NCBI GenBank assembly: GCA_030615045.1
Contig: JAUWZY010000049.1
Span: forward strand, 1-6,685
Direction: 5' to 3'
From: Chloroflexota bacterium
Lineage (GTDB): Bacteria; Chloroflexota; Dehalococcoidia; SZUA-161; JAUWZY01
DNA length: 6,685 nucleotides
Program-made: the position numbers and the translations under genes
Shown here: piece after piece, positions 1 through 5,196 of the stretch
Position numbering within the stretch: position 1 is the first letter of the stretch
Layout of the letters: each line of letters begins with the position of its first letter
Notes under the pieces: generated by a model
The model's database searches: none
The model's input: the letters and a program-made list of their open reading frames with translations, nothing else
Told to the model about the DNA's origin: nothing

Positions 1-585
1 TTCATGACCTATCACGCCACTATCTCAGAAGCGCTGCGTAATGCCGCTCGATTCATCCAAGAGGGCGGGGCCCAGGCAGTCAAGCTCGAAGGAGGGGAGG
101 TCATGGCTGAAACCATCAGCCGCATCACCTCCTGCGGCATCCCGGTGATGGGGCATATTGGGCTCACCCCGCAGTCAGTGCATCAAATTGGGGGCTATAG
201 GGTGATGGGAAAGACCCCGGAAGAGGCGGCGCGCCTGCTTCGCGATGCCAGGGCCTTAGAGGAAGCTGGGGTCTTTGCCCTCGTCCTGGAATTAGTCCCT
301 GCTCCGCTATCTAAGCTGATCACGGAGAAGCTCAGCGTGCCCACCATCGGCATCGGGTCGGGAAAAGATTGTGATGGTCAAGTCCAGGTGATCAGCGACC
401 TCTTGGGCCTATATACCGATTTCGTCCCCAAGCATGCCAAGCAGTATGCTAAGTTAAGCGATATCATTAAAAAGGCCGCCTTGAGCTACATCGCTGAGGT
501 TCAAGCTGGGACCTTCCCCACAGCCAAAGAGAGCTATCCCATGGATGAGGCCATCATCGCCGATTTGGCCCGCTCAAACCCCTGA
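1..585 (+). CDS. panB: 3-methyl-2-oxobutanoate hydroxymethyltransferase, 5' end outside window
   Basis: Ketopantoate hydroxymethyltransferase transfers a hydroxymethyl group from methylene-tetrahydrofolate to 2-oxoisovalerate, the first committed step of pantothenate and coenzyme A synthesis in the cytoplasm. The frame is open from base 1, and the first ATG (4-6) lies inside the conserved P-F-M-x-Y stretch, so it is not the start. Roughly the first 85 residues are missing, including the early aspartates that bind magnesium. Visible family features are AVKLEGG (Lys and Glu matching E. coli K112 and E114), GHIGLTPQ, the catalytic Glu in LELVP (E181 equivalent) and the GIGSGKDCDGQ motif followed by DLLGL. 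The C-terminus ends at a normal place. The stop is one base before the panC ATG, so the two genes are very likely co-transcribed and translationally coupled. Nothing suggests loss of function inside the visible part. Confidence 0.97.
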   Translation, partial: FMTYHATISEALRNAARFIQEGGAQAVKLEGGEVMAETISRITSCGIPVMGHIGLTPQSVHQIGGYRVMGKTPEEAARLLRDARALEEAGVFALVLELVPAPLSKLITEKLSVPTIGIGSGKDCDGQVQVISDLLGLYTDFVPKHAKQYAKLSDIIKKAALSYIAEVQAGTFPTAKESYPMDEAIIADLARSNP

Positions 586-586
586 C

Positions 587-1435
587 ATGAAAGTTGTAAA
601 CAGCGTTGCCGAGATGAGGGCAGTGAGGCGAGGACTTACGGGCGCGGTGGGATTTGTGCCCACAATGGGCTATCTCCACGAAGGTCATCTGGCGCTGGTT
701 CGCCGCGCCCGCTCCGAAAATGAAACCGTGGTGGTCAGCATCTTCGTCAACCCAACCCAGTTCGGCGCTGGAGAGGACTTCGAAGCCTATCCCCGAGATC
801 CAGAGCGCGACCTCACCTTGCTGGACAGAGAGAAAGTCGGCGTCGCCTTCACGCCCCCAGCGGAGGAGATGTATCCTGCCCACTTTGGCACTTGGGTCGA
901 TGTGCAGCAGATCACAGAGCGGTTAGAGGGTGCCTCTCGCCCCCATCACTTCCGCGGTGTAGCCACTGTGGTCGCCAAGCTATTCAACATCGTCGAGCCC
1001 ACCAGAGTCTACTTCGGACAGAAGGACGCTCAGCAGCTGATAGTGATCAAGCGCATGGTTTCCGACCTCAACATGAATCTTGAGATTGTCGCCGTGCCCA
1101 CGGTGCGAGAGCCTGACGGATTGGCTATGAGCAGCCGCAATACCTATCTCAGCCCCAGGGAGCGCCAGGCAGCCCTTGTTCTGTGGCAAGCGCTCGGTTT
1201 GGCCAGCCAGCTCTGGTCTGAAGGTGAGCGCGATGCCCACAAAATCAGGCAAAAGATAGCAGCTTTAATTGGGAGCGAACCTTTAGCCCAAATCGACTAT
1301 ATAAGCGTTGCCGATGCCGAGTCCCTGGAGGAGCTGGCGGAAATCAGCCGCCTGGCCTTGGTCTCCTTGGCGGTCAGGATTGGAAAGACCAGGCTCATCG
1401 ACAACATCGTATTACCATCCTCAGAGGCACTTTAA
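587..1435 (+). CDS. panC: pantothenate synthetase (pantoate--beta-alanine ligase)
   Basis: PanC joins pantoate and beta-alanine using ATP through a pantoyl-adenylate, giving pantothenate. The protein is 282 residues, typical for the family. The open frame extends upstream to an ATG at 545 inside panB, but homology begins at the ATG at 587 (MKVVNSVAEMRAVRR), so that start is chosen. Motifs in order are PTMGYLHEGH with the HxGH nucleotide-binding signature (residues about 26-35), FVNPTQF, the RPHHFRGVATVV pantoate-binding region, YFGQKDAQQ, and MSSRN, the counterpart of the class I synthetase KMSKS loop. There is no clear Shine-Dalgarno in front of the ATG. With only one base between the panB stop and this start, translation is probably coupled to panB. 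It is an ordinary member of the family with no missing key residue. Confidence 0.98.
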   Translation: MKVVNSVAEMRAVRRGLTGAVGFVPTMGYLHEGHLALVRRARSENETVVVSIFVNPTQFGAGEDFEAYPRDPERDLTLLDREKVGVAFTPPAEEMYPAHFGTWVDVQQITERLEGASRPHHFRGVATVVAKLFNIVEPTRVYFGQKDAQQLIVIKRMVSDLNMNLEIVAVPTVREPDGLAMSSRNTYLSPRERQAALVLWQALGLASQLWSEGERDAHKIRQKIAALIGSEPLAQIDYISVADAESLEELAEISRLALVSLAVRIGKTRLIDNIVLPSSEAL

Positions 1436-1462
1436 GCCACCGACGCCCCAGTCAAAAAAGCG

Positions 1463-1492
1463 TTGCCGCCCTCACCCCTCTTGTGGTAGACT
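1463..1492 (+). promoter_or_regulatory. weak candidate promoter for surE
   Basis: In the 87-base gap between panC and surE, TTGCCG (1463-1468) and TAGACT (1487-1492) are separated by 18 bases. Each matches 4 of 6 consensus positions. Initiation would fall near 1499, leaving a leader of about 24 bases before the surE ATG. The match is poor enough to be chance, and read-through from panBC is an equally good explanation. Confidence 0.22.
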
Positions 1493-1522
1493 TCAGCAGC
1501 GAGACCGAAGTAAGGAGACCGA

Positions 1523-2311
1523 ATGAGAATCCTGGTGACCAATGACGACGGCATCTCTGCACCCGGGCTTTGGGCTCTGGTTCAAGAGCTGAGGCAAATC
1601 AGCGATATCCTGGTGGTGGCGCCGGAGCAGGACCAGACTGGAGCTGGGACAGCAGTCAGCCTAATTCAGCCGGTGCGACTGACTAAGGCGAAGCCCGCTA
1701 TCCCCGGCATCGAGACCTATGCCATCAAAGGCACTCCGGCTGATAGTGTGCTCCTCGCCTTGGGATTGGTGGCCAAAGACGAGATAGACCTGGTCGTCTC
1801 CGGGATCAACCGGGGAGCAAATTTGGGCTACGATATACTCATCTCAGGGACAGTGGGCGCTGCCCTTCAGGGTTACTTTCACGGGCTCCCTGCCATTGCC
1901 ATCTCAGTGTTGTACCGGACAGAAGCTCGATTCGACGTTGCCGCCAAATTGGGCGCACTGCTGGCGCAAAGACTCTCGGATAAGGTTTTGCCTGAAGGTC
2001 TCCTTTTGAATGTAAACCTGCCCAGTTTACCTATCGAGGAGATCAATGGAATCGAGGTCACAAGGCTCGGTCAGCGAGGTTTTAAGGAGAACATTAAATG
2101 GGAGCACGCCGACAGAGCCAAAAGAGGGTATTACCGGATCGTTCGAGATAGGCCACAGGAGAGCGAGAAACAGGGGACCGATGTCTGGGCGGTGAGAAGG
2201 GGCATGATCTCCATCACCCCGCTTCATGGCAATCTAACCGGCCAGAGTCCGCCTTCACTTAAGGAATTATGCCAACCTTTGTTTTCGGTGCTGCGTCAGG
2301 GGCTTACTTGA
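1523..2311 (+). CDS. surE: 5'/3'-nucleotidase SurE
   Basis: SurE is a metal-dependent phosphatase that removes phosphate from nucleoside 5'- and 3'-monophosphates. The protein is 262 residues, a normal family length. The start is set by AAGGAG (1512-1517) five bases before the ATG and by homology beginning at once with MRILVTNDDGISAPG. Metal-site residues are Asp8 and Asp9 in NDDG and Asn96 in SGINRGANLG. The position that is usually Ser39 is Thr here (DQTGAG). Further family signatures are GTPADSV (about 70-76), SGTVGAALQGY, NVNLP and the C-terminal GMISITPL. The gene lies 87 bases after panC in the same orientation and may be read from the pan operon or from a weak promoter of its own. Its stop codon overlaps the -35 box of the tRNA promoter that follows. 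I see no terminator hairpin between surE and the tRNAs. Confidence 0.97.
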   Translation: MRILVTNDDGISAPGLWALVQELRQISDILVVAPEQDQTGAGTAVSLIQPVRLTKAKPAIPGIETYAIKGTPADSVLLALGLVAKDEIDLVVSGINRGANLGYDILISGTVGAALQGYFHGLPAIAISVLYRTEARFDVAAKLGALLAQRLSDKVLPEGLLLNVNLPSLPIEEINGIEVTRLGQRGFKENIKWEHADRAKRGYYRIVRDRPQESEKQGTDVWAVRRGMISITPLHGNLTGQSPPSLKELCQPLFSVLRQGLT

Positions 2312-2337
2312 CATAGCTCCCCTGTTTTTGCTACCAT
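2308..2337 (+). promoter_or_regulatory. promoter of the tRNA cluster
   Basis: A perfect -35 box TTGACA (2308-2313) overlaps the TGA stop of surE. TACCAT (2332-2337, 4 of 6 matches to TATAAT) follows after an 18-base spacer. Predicted initiation about seven bases downstream falls at 2344-2345, directly before the first tRNA base at 2346. That placement is strong support, because it gives a transcript with almost no 5' leader. Confidence 0.6.
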
Positions 2338-2345
2338 TCGGCTAC

Positions 2346-2421
2346 GGGGATATAGCTCAGCTGGGAGAGCGTTGCGTTCGCATCGCAAAGGTCGGGGGTT
2401 CGAATCCCCCTATCTCCACCA
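2346..2421 (+). tRNA. tRNA-Ala (anticodon CGC)
   Basis: A complete 76-base tRNA with CCA encoded. The acceptor stem GGGGATA pairs with TATCTCC, with a G3-T70 wobble pair, the hallmark identity element of alanine tRNAs. The D stem is GCTC/GAGC, the anticodon stem TTGCG/CGCAA with loop TTCGCAT, and the T arm GGGGG/CCCCC with loop TTCGAAT. Discriminator A precedes CCA. It reads GCG codons and is the first gene of the cluster. The next tRNA begins with no spacer. Confidence 0.98.
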
Positions 2422-2497
2422 GCCCCTGTAGCTCAGAGGAGAGAGCAGCGGTTTCCTAAACCGTTGGTCGGGCGTTCGAGTCGCCCCAGGGGTACCA
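2422..2497 (+). tRNA. tRNA-Arg (anticodon CCT)
   Basis: A complete 76-base tRNA with encoded CCA. The acceptor stem GCCCCTG pairs with CAGGGGT through a terminal G-T pair. The anticodon stem GCGGT/ACCGT closes loop TTCCTAA, reading AGG. The T arm is GGGCG/CGCCC. Its first base follows the final A of the preceding tRNA-Ala directly, so one RNase P cut would separate the two. The D loop AGAGGAGA is purine-rich but keeps the GG pair needed for folding. Confidence 0.97.
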
Positions 2498-2508
2498 TAA
2501 AAAGTTAG

Positions 2509-2585
2509 AGGAGTGTAGCTCAGTCAGGGAGAGCAGCGGTCTCCAAAACCGCAGGTCGGGGGTTCGAGTCCTCCCACTCCTGCCA
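2509..2585 (+). tRNA. tRNA-Trp (anticodon CCA)
   Basis: A complete 77-base tRNA with encoded CCA. The acceptor stem AGGAGTG/CACTCCT pairs fully, with discriminator G as expected for bacterial tRNA-Trp. The anticodon stem GCGGT/ACCGC closes loop CTCCAAA, reading TGG. The T arm GGGGG/CCTCC holds one G-T pair. It lies 11 bases after tRNA-Arg and one base before tRNA-Leu. Confidence 0.98.
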
Positions 2586-2586
2586 T

Positions 2587-2672
2587 GCCGAGGTGGCGGA
2601 ATCGGTAGACGCGCCATCTTGAGGGGGTGGTGGGCATTGCCCGTAGGAGTTCAAATCTCCTCCTCGGCACCA
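2587..2672 (+). tRNA. tRNA-Leu (anticodon GAG)
   Basis: A complete 86-base class II tRNA with encoded CCA. The acceptor stem GCCGAGG/CCTCGGC pairs fully. The anticodon stem CCATC/GGTGG closes loop TTGAGGG, reading CTC and CTT codons. The long variable arm (2631-2644) has a four-pair GGGC/GCCC stem, as expected for leucine. The T arm is AGGAG/CTCCT. Discriminator A agrees with leucine identity. Confidence 0.98.
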
Positions 2673-2691
2673 GAAAACTAAATAGGTTTAG

Positions 2692-2763
2692 GCGGAAGTA
2701 GTTCAGTGGTAGAACGCCTCCTTGCCAAGGAGGAGGTCGTGGGTCCGAATCCCATCTTCCGCT
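2692..2763 (+). tRNA. tRNA-Gly (anticodon GCC)
   Basis: A 72-base tRNA without an encoded CCA; the bases after the discriminator T are CAT. The acceptor stem GCGGAAG/CTTCCGC pairs fully. The anticodon stem CCTCC/GGAGG closes loop TTGCCAA, reading GGC and GGT. The T arm is GTGGG/CCCAT with loop TCCGAAT. Discriminator T fits glycine. CCA must be added after transcription, unlike for the four upstream tRNAs. Confidence 0.97.
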
Positions 2764-2766
2764 CAT

Positions 2767-2839
2767 GGCGGCGTAGCCAAGAGGTTAAGGCGAGGGTCTG
2801 CAAAACCCTTATGCGGCGGTTCGAATCCGCCCGCCGCCT
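2767..2839 (+). tRNA. tRNA-Cys (anticodon GCA)
   Basis: A 73-base tRNA without an encoded CCA. The acceptor stem GGCGGCG/CGCCGCC pairs fully. The anticodon stem AGGGT/ACCCT closes loop CTGCAAA, reading TGC and TGT. The T arm is GGCGG/CCGCC. Discriminator T is the main cysteine identity element. Three bases separate it from tRNA-Gly. A run of five T (2841-2845) follows almost at once, so the folded 3' end could act as a weak terminator in front of the broken tRNA-Leu. Confidence 0.98.
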
Positions 2840-2846
2840 CTTTTTC

Positions 2847-2885
2847 GCCGGGGTGGCGAAATGGCAGACGCCGCGGACTTAAAAT
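2847..2885 (+). pseudogene. truncated tRNA-Leu (anticodon TAA), 5' half only
   Basis: The first 39 bases of a leucine tRNA are present: acceptor strand GCCGGGG, TG, D stem GCG/CGC with loop AAATGGCAGA, anticodon stem strand GCGGA and loop CTTAAAA, giving anticodon TAA. The pairing strand should read TCCGC but the sequence turns into TACTTAGC. No variable arm, no T arm (TTCRA loop) and no CCCCGGC acceptor strand occur in the following 300 bases. The gene therefore cannot yield a functional tRNA as it stands. The break is just past the anticodon loop, a common recombination point for integrating elements. An assembly join would look the same. Confidence 0.85.
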
Positions 2886-3240
2886 ACTTAGCTCCGAGAT
2901 TGACCAGATACGGCTGACCACACCAGACCACAGACTCGTAGCGGGAAATCTAGACGTCAGCGTCACGATGGGAAAAGCGTCAAAGTCAAGAGAGCAGGAG
3001 CAAGCCCCGGAGCGTCCATTAACTCATGTCACAAATGTGTCCCACTTTCGCTGAAGACATACACTTGGCTTTATTTGGCTTTCATTAGGTGTTGGCACGT
3101 AAATATACCCTACCCTTAAAAAGCTGCGATAGTTATAATAGAAGTATACTTGGCTCTGCGAGCAATTGCGCCAACGTCGGAGATATGCCTTGCGGAGGCG
3201 AGGCGGAATACACATAACCCTTGGTGGTTAGCTCCAAAAT
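2886..3240. other. 355 bases without a recognisable gene
   Basis: This stretch runs from the break in tRNA-Leu(TAA) to the Tm-1-like reading frame, and neither strand gives a protein I can recognise. Visible local structure includes a tandem 10-base-spaced repeat TTGGCTTT (3065-3072 and 3075-3082). A 5-base inverted repeat TTGGC/GCCAA spans 3150-3174. A six-pair hairpin CCTTGC/GCGAGG with loop GGAG lies at 3188-3203. TATAAT occurs at 3134-3139 and TATACT at 3145-3150, but I find no convincing -35 box at the right distance, so the promoter of the downstream gene is not placed. Confidence 0.6.
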
Positions 3241-4527
3241 TTGAGAGATTTCGGATTACTCAGCCAAGCTGCTAGCGAGGAGGGAGTAGAAATAGCTAAG
3301 ACCATAGTCATCGTTGGCACCCTGGATACCAAAGGAGAAGAGCTCAGATATGTTAAGGAGTTGATAGAAAGAAGGGGACACAAGACAGTAGTGATCGATG
3401 GTGGCATTTTGGGAGAGCCCCTATTTCAGCCCGACATCACCCGCGAACAGGTAGCAGAGGCTGCTGGAGAAAGCCTGAAGGAGTTGCTTGCCCTCGGGGA
3501 GGCTGCGAAGCCAATAGAGGTGATGGCAAAAGGGTGCTCGGAGATAGCTCAGCGACTATACGCTGAAGGTAAACTGGATGGCATAATCGCTATCGGTGGC
3601 ATAATAGGGACAACACTGGGGATGGCGGCAATGAAAAGGTTGCCGCTTTGGCTGCCAAAGCTCATGGTGTCTGTGATAGGCCTTGCCCCTTTCTCTCCCC
3701 TCTTAGATCCTGAGCTGAGGATCAAGGACATGACCATAATGCCAACAGTGGCCGATTTATGGGGCGTCGATAATATAACGAAAACCATACTGCAGAATGC
3801 GTCCGGGGCCATTGCCGGGATGGTTGAGACGCATGAAAAGACAGGGCCATCTCAGAGACCTCTGATCGACATCATCACCTTTGGCACCGTGGTATGCAAG
3901 CAGGCGTTATGGGCCAAGCCGCTTTTAGAGCAAAAGGGGTATGACGTCATTGTATTCGAGGCTACGGAAAATGCCTCAGAGGAACTTGTCGACCAAGGCT
4001 TAATGAGAGGAACCTTGGATTTCGTGGCCGGTTATCTGTTCATCAATGAATTATGTGGCGGGGCACCTAGACTTGGGCCGATGAGGTTTGAGGCGCGAAT
4101 AAAAAGGGGAATCCCTCAAGTCTTCTCCCCCGGGCTTGCCGAGGTCATCAGCTGGTCGCAAGCGCTCGGCCCGCTTCCCCAGAGGTTCGAAAACAGAGAG
4201 ATCTATCTCCATGGCGCAATGGCTATATGTATTAAAGCGAGCGAAGAGGAGATGGCTGCAGCTGGGGTGAGGATGGCCCAAAAGCTCAATGAGATGACCG
4301 GGCCGACGGCGATGCTGATCCCGACCCGAGGTTTCTCCGAATGGGATAAACAGGGGCGCGTGTTTTATAACCCGGAGGGGCGGAAGGTATTCATTGAGGC
4401 GCTGAAGAAACATATAGGGCCTAAGGTCAAGGTCGTTGAACTCGATATGCATATCAATGACCGAGAATTCGCAGAACAGGCCGTGACCATATTCGATGAG
4501 ATGATGAGAGGCAAATTCAGCTCTTAG
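3241..4527 (+). CDS. Tm-1-like ATP-binding domain protein (UPF0261 family)
   Basis: This protein resembles the N-terminal domain of tomato Tm-1, a nucleotide-binding fold that blocks tobamovirus replication. The bacterial role is unknown. The given start is the outermost legal one (TTG). Homology and a strong AGGAGG site suggest translation really begins at ATA 3292, giving 411 residues, the usual family length. Counting from that codon, the nucleotide-binding N-terminus is VGTLDTKG (8-15). The glycine loop is GGIIGTT (102-108), where most relatives have GGSGGT. The middle then reads VSVIGLAPFSPLL instead of the common SGDVSPYVGPSDI. The C-terminal half is orthodox: RGIPQVFSPG, a GPTAMLIPTRGFSEWD region and the ending ELDMHINDREFAE. 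The substituted loop marks a divergent subgroup. No partner TIM-barrel gene is present; a decayed second copy follows. Confidence 0.9.
   Translation: MRDFGLLSQAASEEGVEIAKTIVIVGTLDTKGEELRYVKELIERRGHKTVVIDGGILGEPLFQPDITREQVAEAAGESLKELLALGEAAKPIEVMAKGCSEIAQRLYAEGKLDGIIAIGGIIGTTLGMAAMKRLPLWLPKLMVSVIGLAPFSPLLDPELRIKDMTIMPTVADLWGVDNITKTILQNASGAIAGMVETHEKTGPSQRPLIDIITFGTVVCKQALWAKPLLEQKGYDVIVFEATENASEELVDQGLMRGTLDFVAGYLFINELCGGAPRLGPMRFEARIKRGIPQVFSPGLAEVISWSQALGPLPQRFENREIYLHGAMAICIKASEEEMAAAGVRMAQKLNEMTGPTAMLIPTRGFSEWDKQGRVFYNPEGRKVFIEALKKHIGPKVKVVELDMHINDREFAEQAVTIFDEMMRGKFSS
3278..3283 (+). promoter_or_regulatory. Shine-Dalgarno that points to an ATA start
   Basis: AGGAGG, extended to GAGGAGGG (3277-3284), lies eight bases before codon ATA at 3292. 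Homology to the Tm-1-like family begins right after that codon. No ATG, GTG or TTG lies at a usable distance downstream. The nearest legal start, TTG at 3241, is upstream and has no comparable ribosome site. Confidence 0.6.
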
Positions 4528-4547
4528 AGCGGGAGAGCAAATCGCAA

Positions 4548-4613
4548 AAAACCATAGTCTTTGCGAGTACTCTGGATAGTGAAGGTCAAGAACCTCCGCT
4601 TGAGCCGAGCTAG
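4548..4613 (+). pseudogene. remnant of a second Tm-1-like gene (N-terminal codons only)
   Basis: Codons from 4548 read KTIVFASTLDSEGQE, matching KTIVIVGTLDTKGEE at the start of the upstream gene at 9 of 15 positions. They also share DNA identity such as ACCATAGTC and CTGGATA. The match ends abruptly, and the frame closes at TAG 4611-4613 after PPLEPS. The fragment is in a different frame from the upstream gene and begins about 20 bases after its stop. A GGGAG (4531-4535) sits where a ribosome site would be, but no start codon is present: TCG stands where ATG is expected. I read it as the head of a tandem paralogue whose body was deleted. Confidence 0.7.
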
Positions 4614-4767
4614 ATTCATACCCAACAAGAAGCCAATTTGTGTAAGATAGAGCAACCTGTCCCATAGCTATTGGATGTCCCGACCCACTTCATGGTCGTG
4701 ATCCTCTTGGTGAACAAAACATCGTAATGTTACCGCTCCCGGGGCCGTACCTATCAGCGCTTGGATC

Positions 4768-4776
4768 TGGTATAAT
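4768..4776 (+). promoter_or_regulatory. extended -10 promoter-like element
   Basis: TGGTATAAT combines a perfect TATAAT (4771-4776) with the TGN extension that can replace a -35 box. No clear -35 is present. Initiation near 4783 would transcribe a stretch rich in inverted repeats: ATCCC/GGGAT at 4777-4790, CCAGG/CCTGG at 4812-4837, AGCTC/GAGCT at 4851-4863, and TCCTG/CGGGA closing a CTTG tetraloop at 4870-4883. It ends near TTTTT (4893-4897). No protein follows on this strand. Confidence 0.28.
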
Positions 4777-4972
4777 ATCCCCGCCGGGATGGTGGAGCAC
4801 GGGCCCAAGTGCCAGGTCAGAGGTTGAAAAAGCCTGGGGCGTCAGGGCATAGCTCACAGAGCTCAACAATCCTGCTTGCGGGAGTGCCAACCTTTTTGTG
4901 CCATATCCACCCCGGCCTTGTCTTCAGAGCCGCCTCAGTGTTCTCCTACTTGGAGCCGATGGTCATGTCTTG

Positions 4973-5113
4973 CTAGCTCTTGCCTATGCGAAATACCTTG
5001 GTCCCGCAGACAGCACAAACACCTTGAGTCGCTGGCTTACCGTTCTTCAGCGTCACCTTTTTCGGGTTCTTGATCTCTCTTTTTGCACGGCATTTGAAGC
5101 AATAGGCATCCAT
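4973..5113 (-). CDS. small zinc-ribbon protein, DUF5679 type (46 residues)
   Basis: The protein begins MDAYCFKCRAKREI and ends CAVCGTKVFRIGKS. Two CxxC pairs (Cys5/Cys8 and Cys33/Cys36) can bind one zinc ion. Between them is a basic strip, K-N-P-K-K-V-T-L-K-N-G-K-P-A-T-Q-G, typical of the DUF5679 proteins I recall from Chloroflexota and related genomes. The biochemical role of that family is unknown. The fold resembles zinc ribbons that bind nucleic acid or partner proteins. The ATG at 5113-5111 has AGGAGG (5124-5129) ten bases upstream and is the only sensible start. A promoter lies directly upstream, so the gene is monocistronic and runs against its neighbours. It is complete and shows no decay, unlike the genes at the segment edges. 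Confidence 0.85.
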   Translation of the reverse strand: MDAYCFKCRAKREIKNPKKVTLKNGKPATQGVCAVCGTKVFRIGKS

Positions 5114-5147
5114 CCCCTTTCACCCTCCTCCGTTTACTTTGATTCAC

Positions 5148-5177
5148 AAGATACCCGATAGAGGGCGGCTTTGTCAA
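5148..5177 (-). promoter_or_regulatory. promoter of the zinc-ribbon gene
   Basis: Read on the minus strand, a perfect TTGACA (5172-5177) is followed after 18 bases by TATCTT (5148-5153, 4 of 6 matches). Initiation near 5141 gives a leader of about 28 bases carrying the AGGAGG site. The -35 box lies about 28 bases from where rsmH homology starts, so the whole transcription unit fits inside the middle segment. Confidence 0.5.
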
Positions 5178-5196
5178 CTGAACGATTTGGACAAAT

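Larger units (their letters stand above)
4528..4972. other. 445 bases with no intact gene
   Basis: Apart from the Tm-1-like remnant at its left end, this stretch has no protein I recognise on either strand. On the + strand an extended -10 box lies at 4768-4776, followed by several short inverted repeats and a T run at 4893-4897, treated separately as a possible small RNA. On the minus strand a short open run (about 4830-4964) with cysteines in a CELCP pattern follows the zinc-ribbon gene, but it has no start codon and no family I can name. Confidence 0.55.

Noticed and set aside
554..1252. Minus-strand open frames inside panC
   Set aside because: They are shadows of panC codons with no independent start signals or domains.
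2874..2896. Intact tRNA-Leu anticodon stem with an enlarged loop (CGGA pairing with TCCG at 2893-2896)
   Set aside because: Four pairs around a 15-base loop are easily chance, and no variable arm, T arm or acceptor strand follows.
2878..3030. Group I intron in tRNA-Leu(TAA)
   Set aside because: The anticodon loop of this tRNA is the classic intron site, and ACAGACTCG (2930-2938) slightly resembles the conserved P7 region. There is too little sequence before it for P3-P6, no convincing partner strands, and no 3' exon with T arm and CCCCGGC acceptor strand anywhere downstream.
2524..3054. Open frames on both strands across the tRNA cluster
   Set aside because: They translate tRNA genes and adjoining noncoding DNA; such phrases (for example FEPPHKGFADP) are typical spurious proteins from tRNA genes.
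4051..4665. Long minus-strand open frame opposite the Tm-1-like gene
   Set aside because: It is the reverse shadow of a well-supported coding sequence and shows no recognisable domain.
4907..4916. Inverted copy of the first ten bases of tRNA-Leu(TAA), GCCGGGGTGG
   Set aside because: Ten-base inverted matches are expected by chance here, and the neighbouring sequence does not form a tRNA in either direction.
4898..5161. Plus-strand 87-codon open frame around 5000
   Set aside because: It lies opposite the zinc-ribbon gene, which has clear cysteine motifs, ribosome site and promoter, and it matches no family I know.
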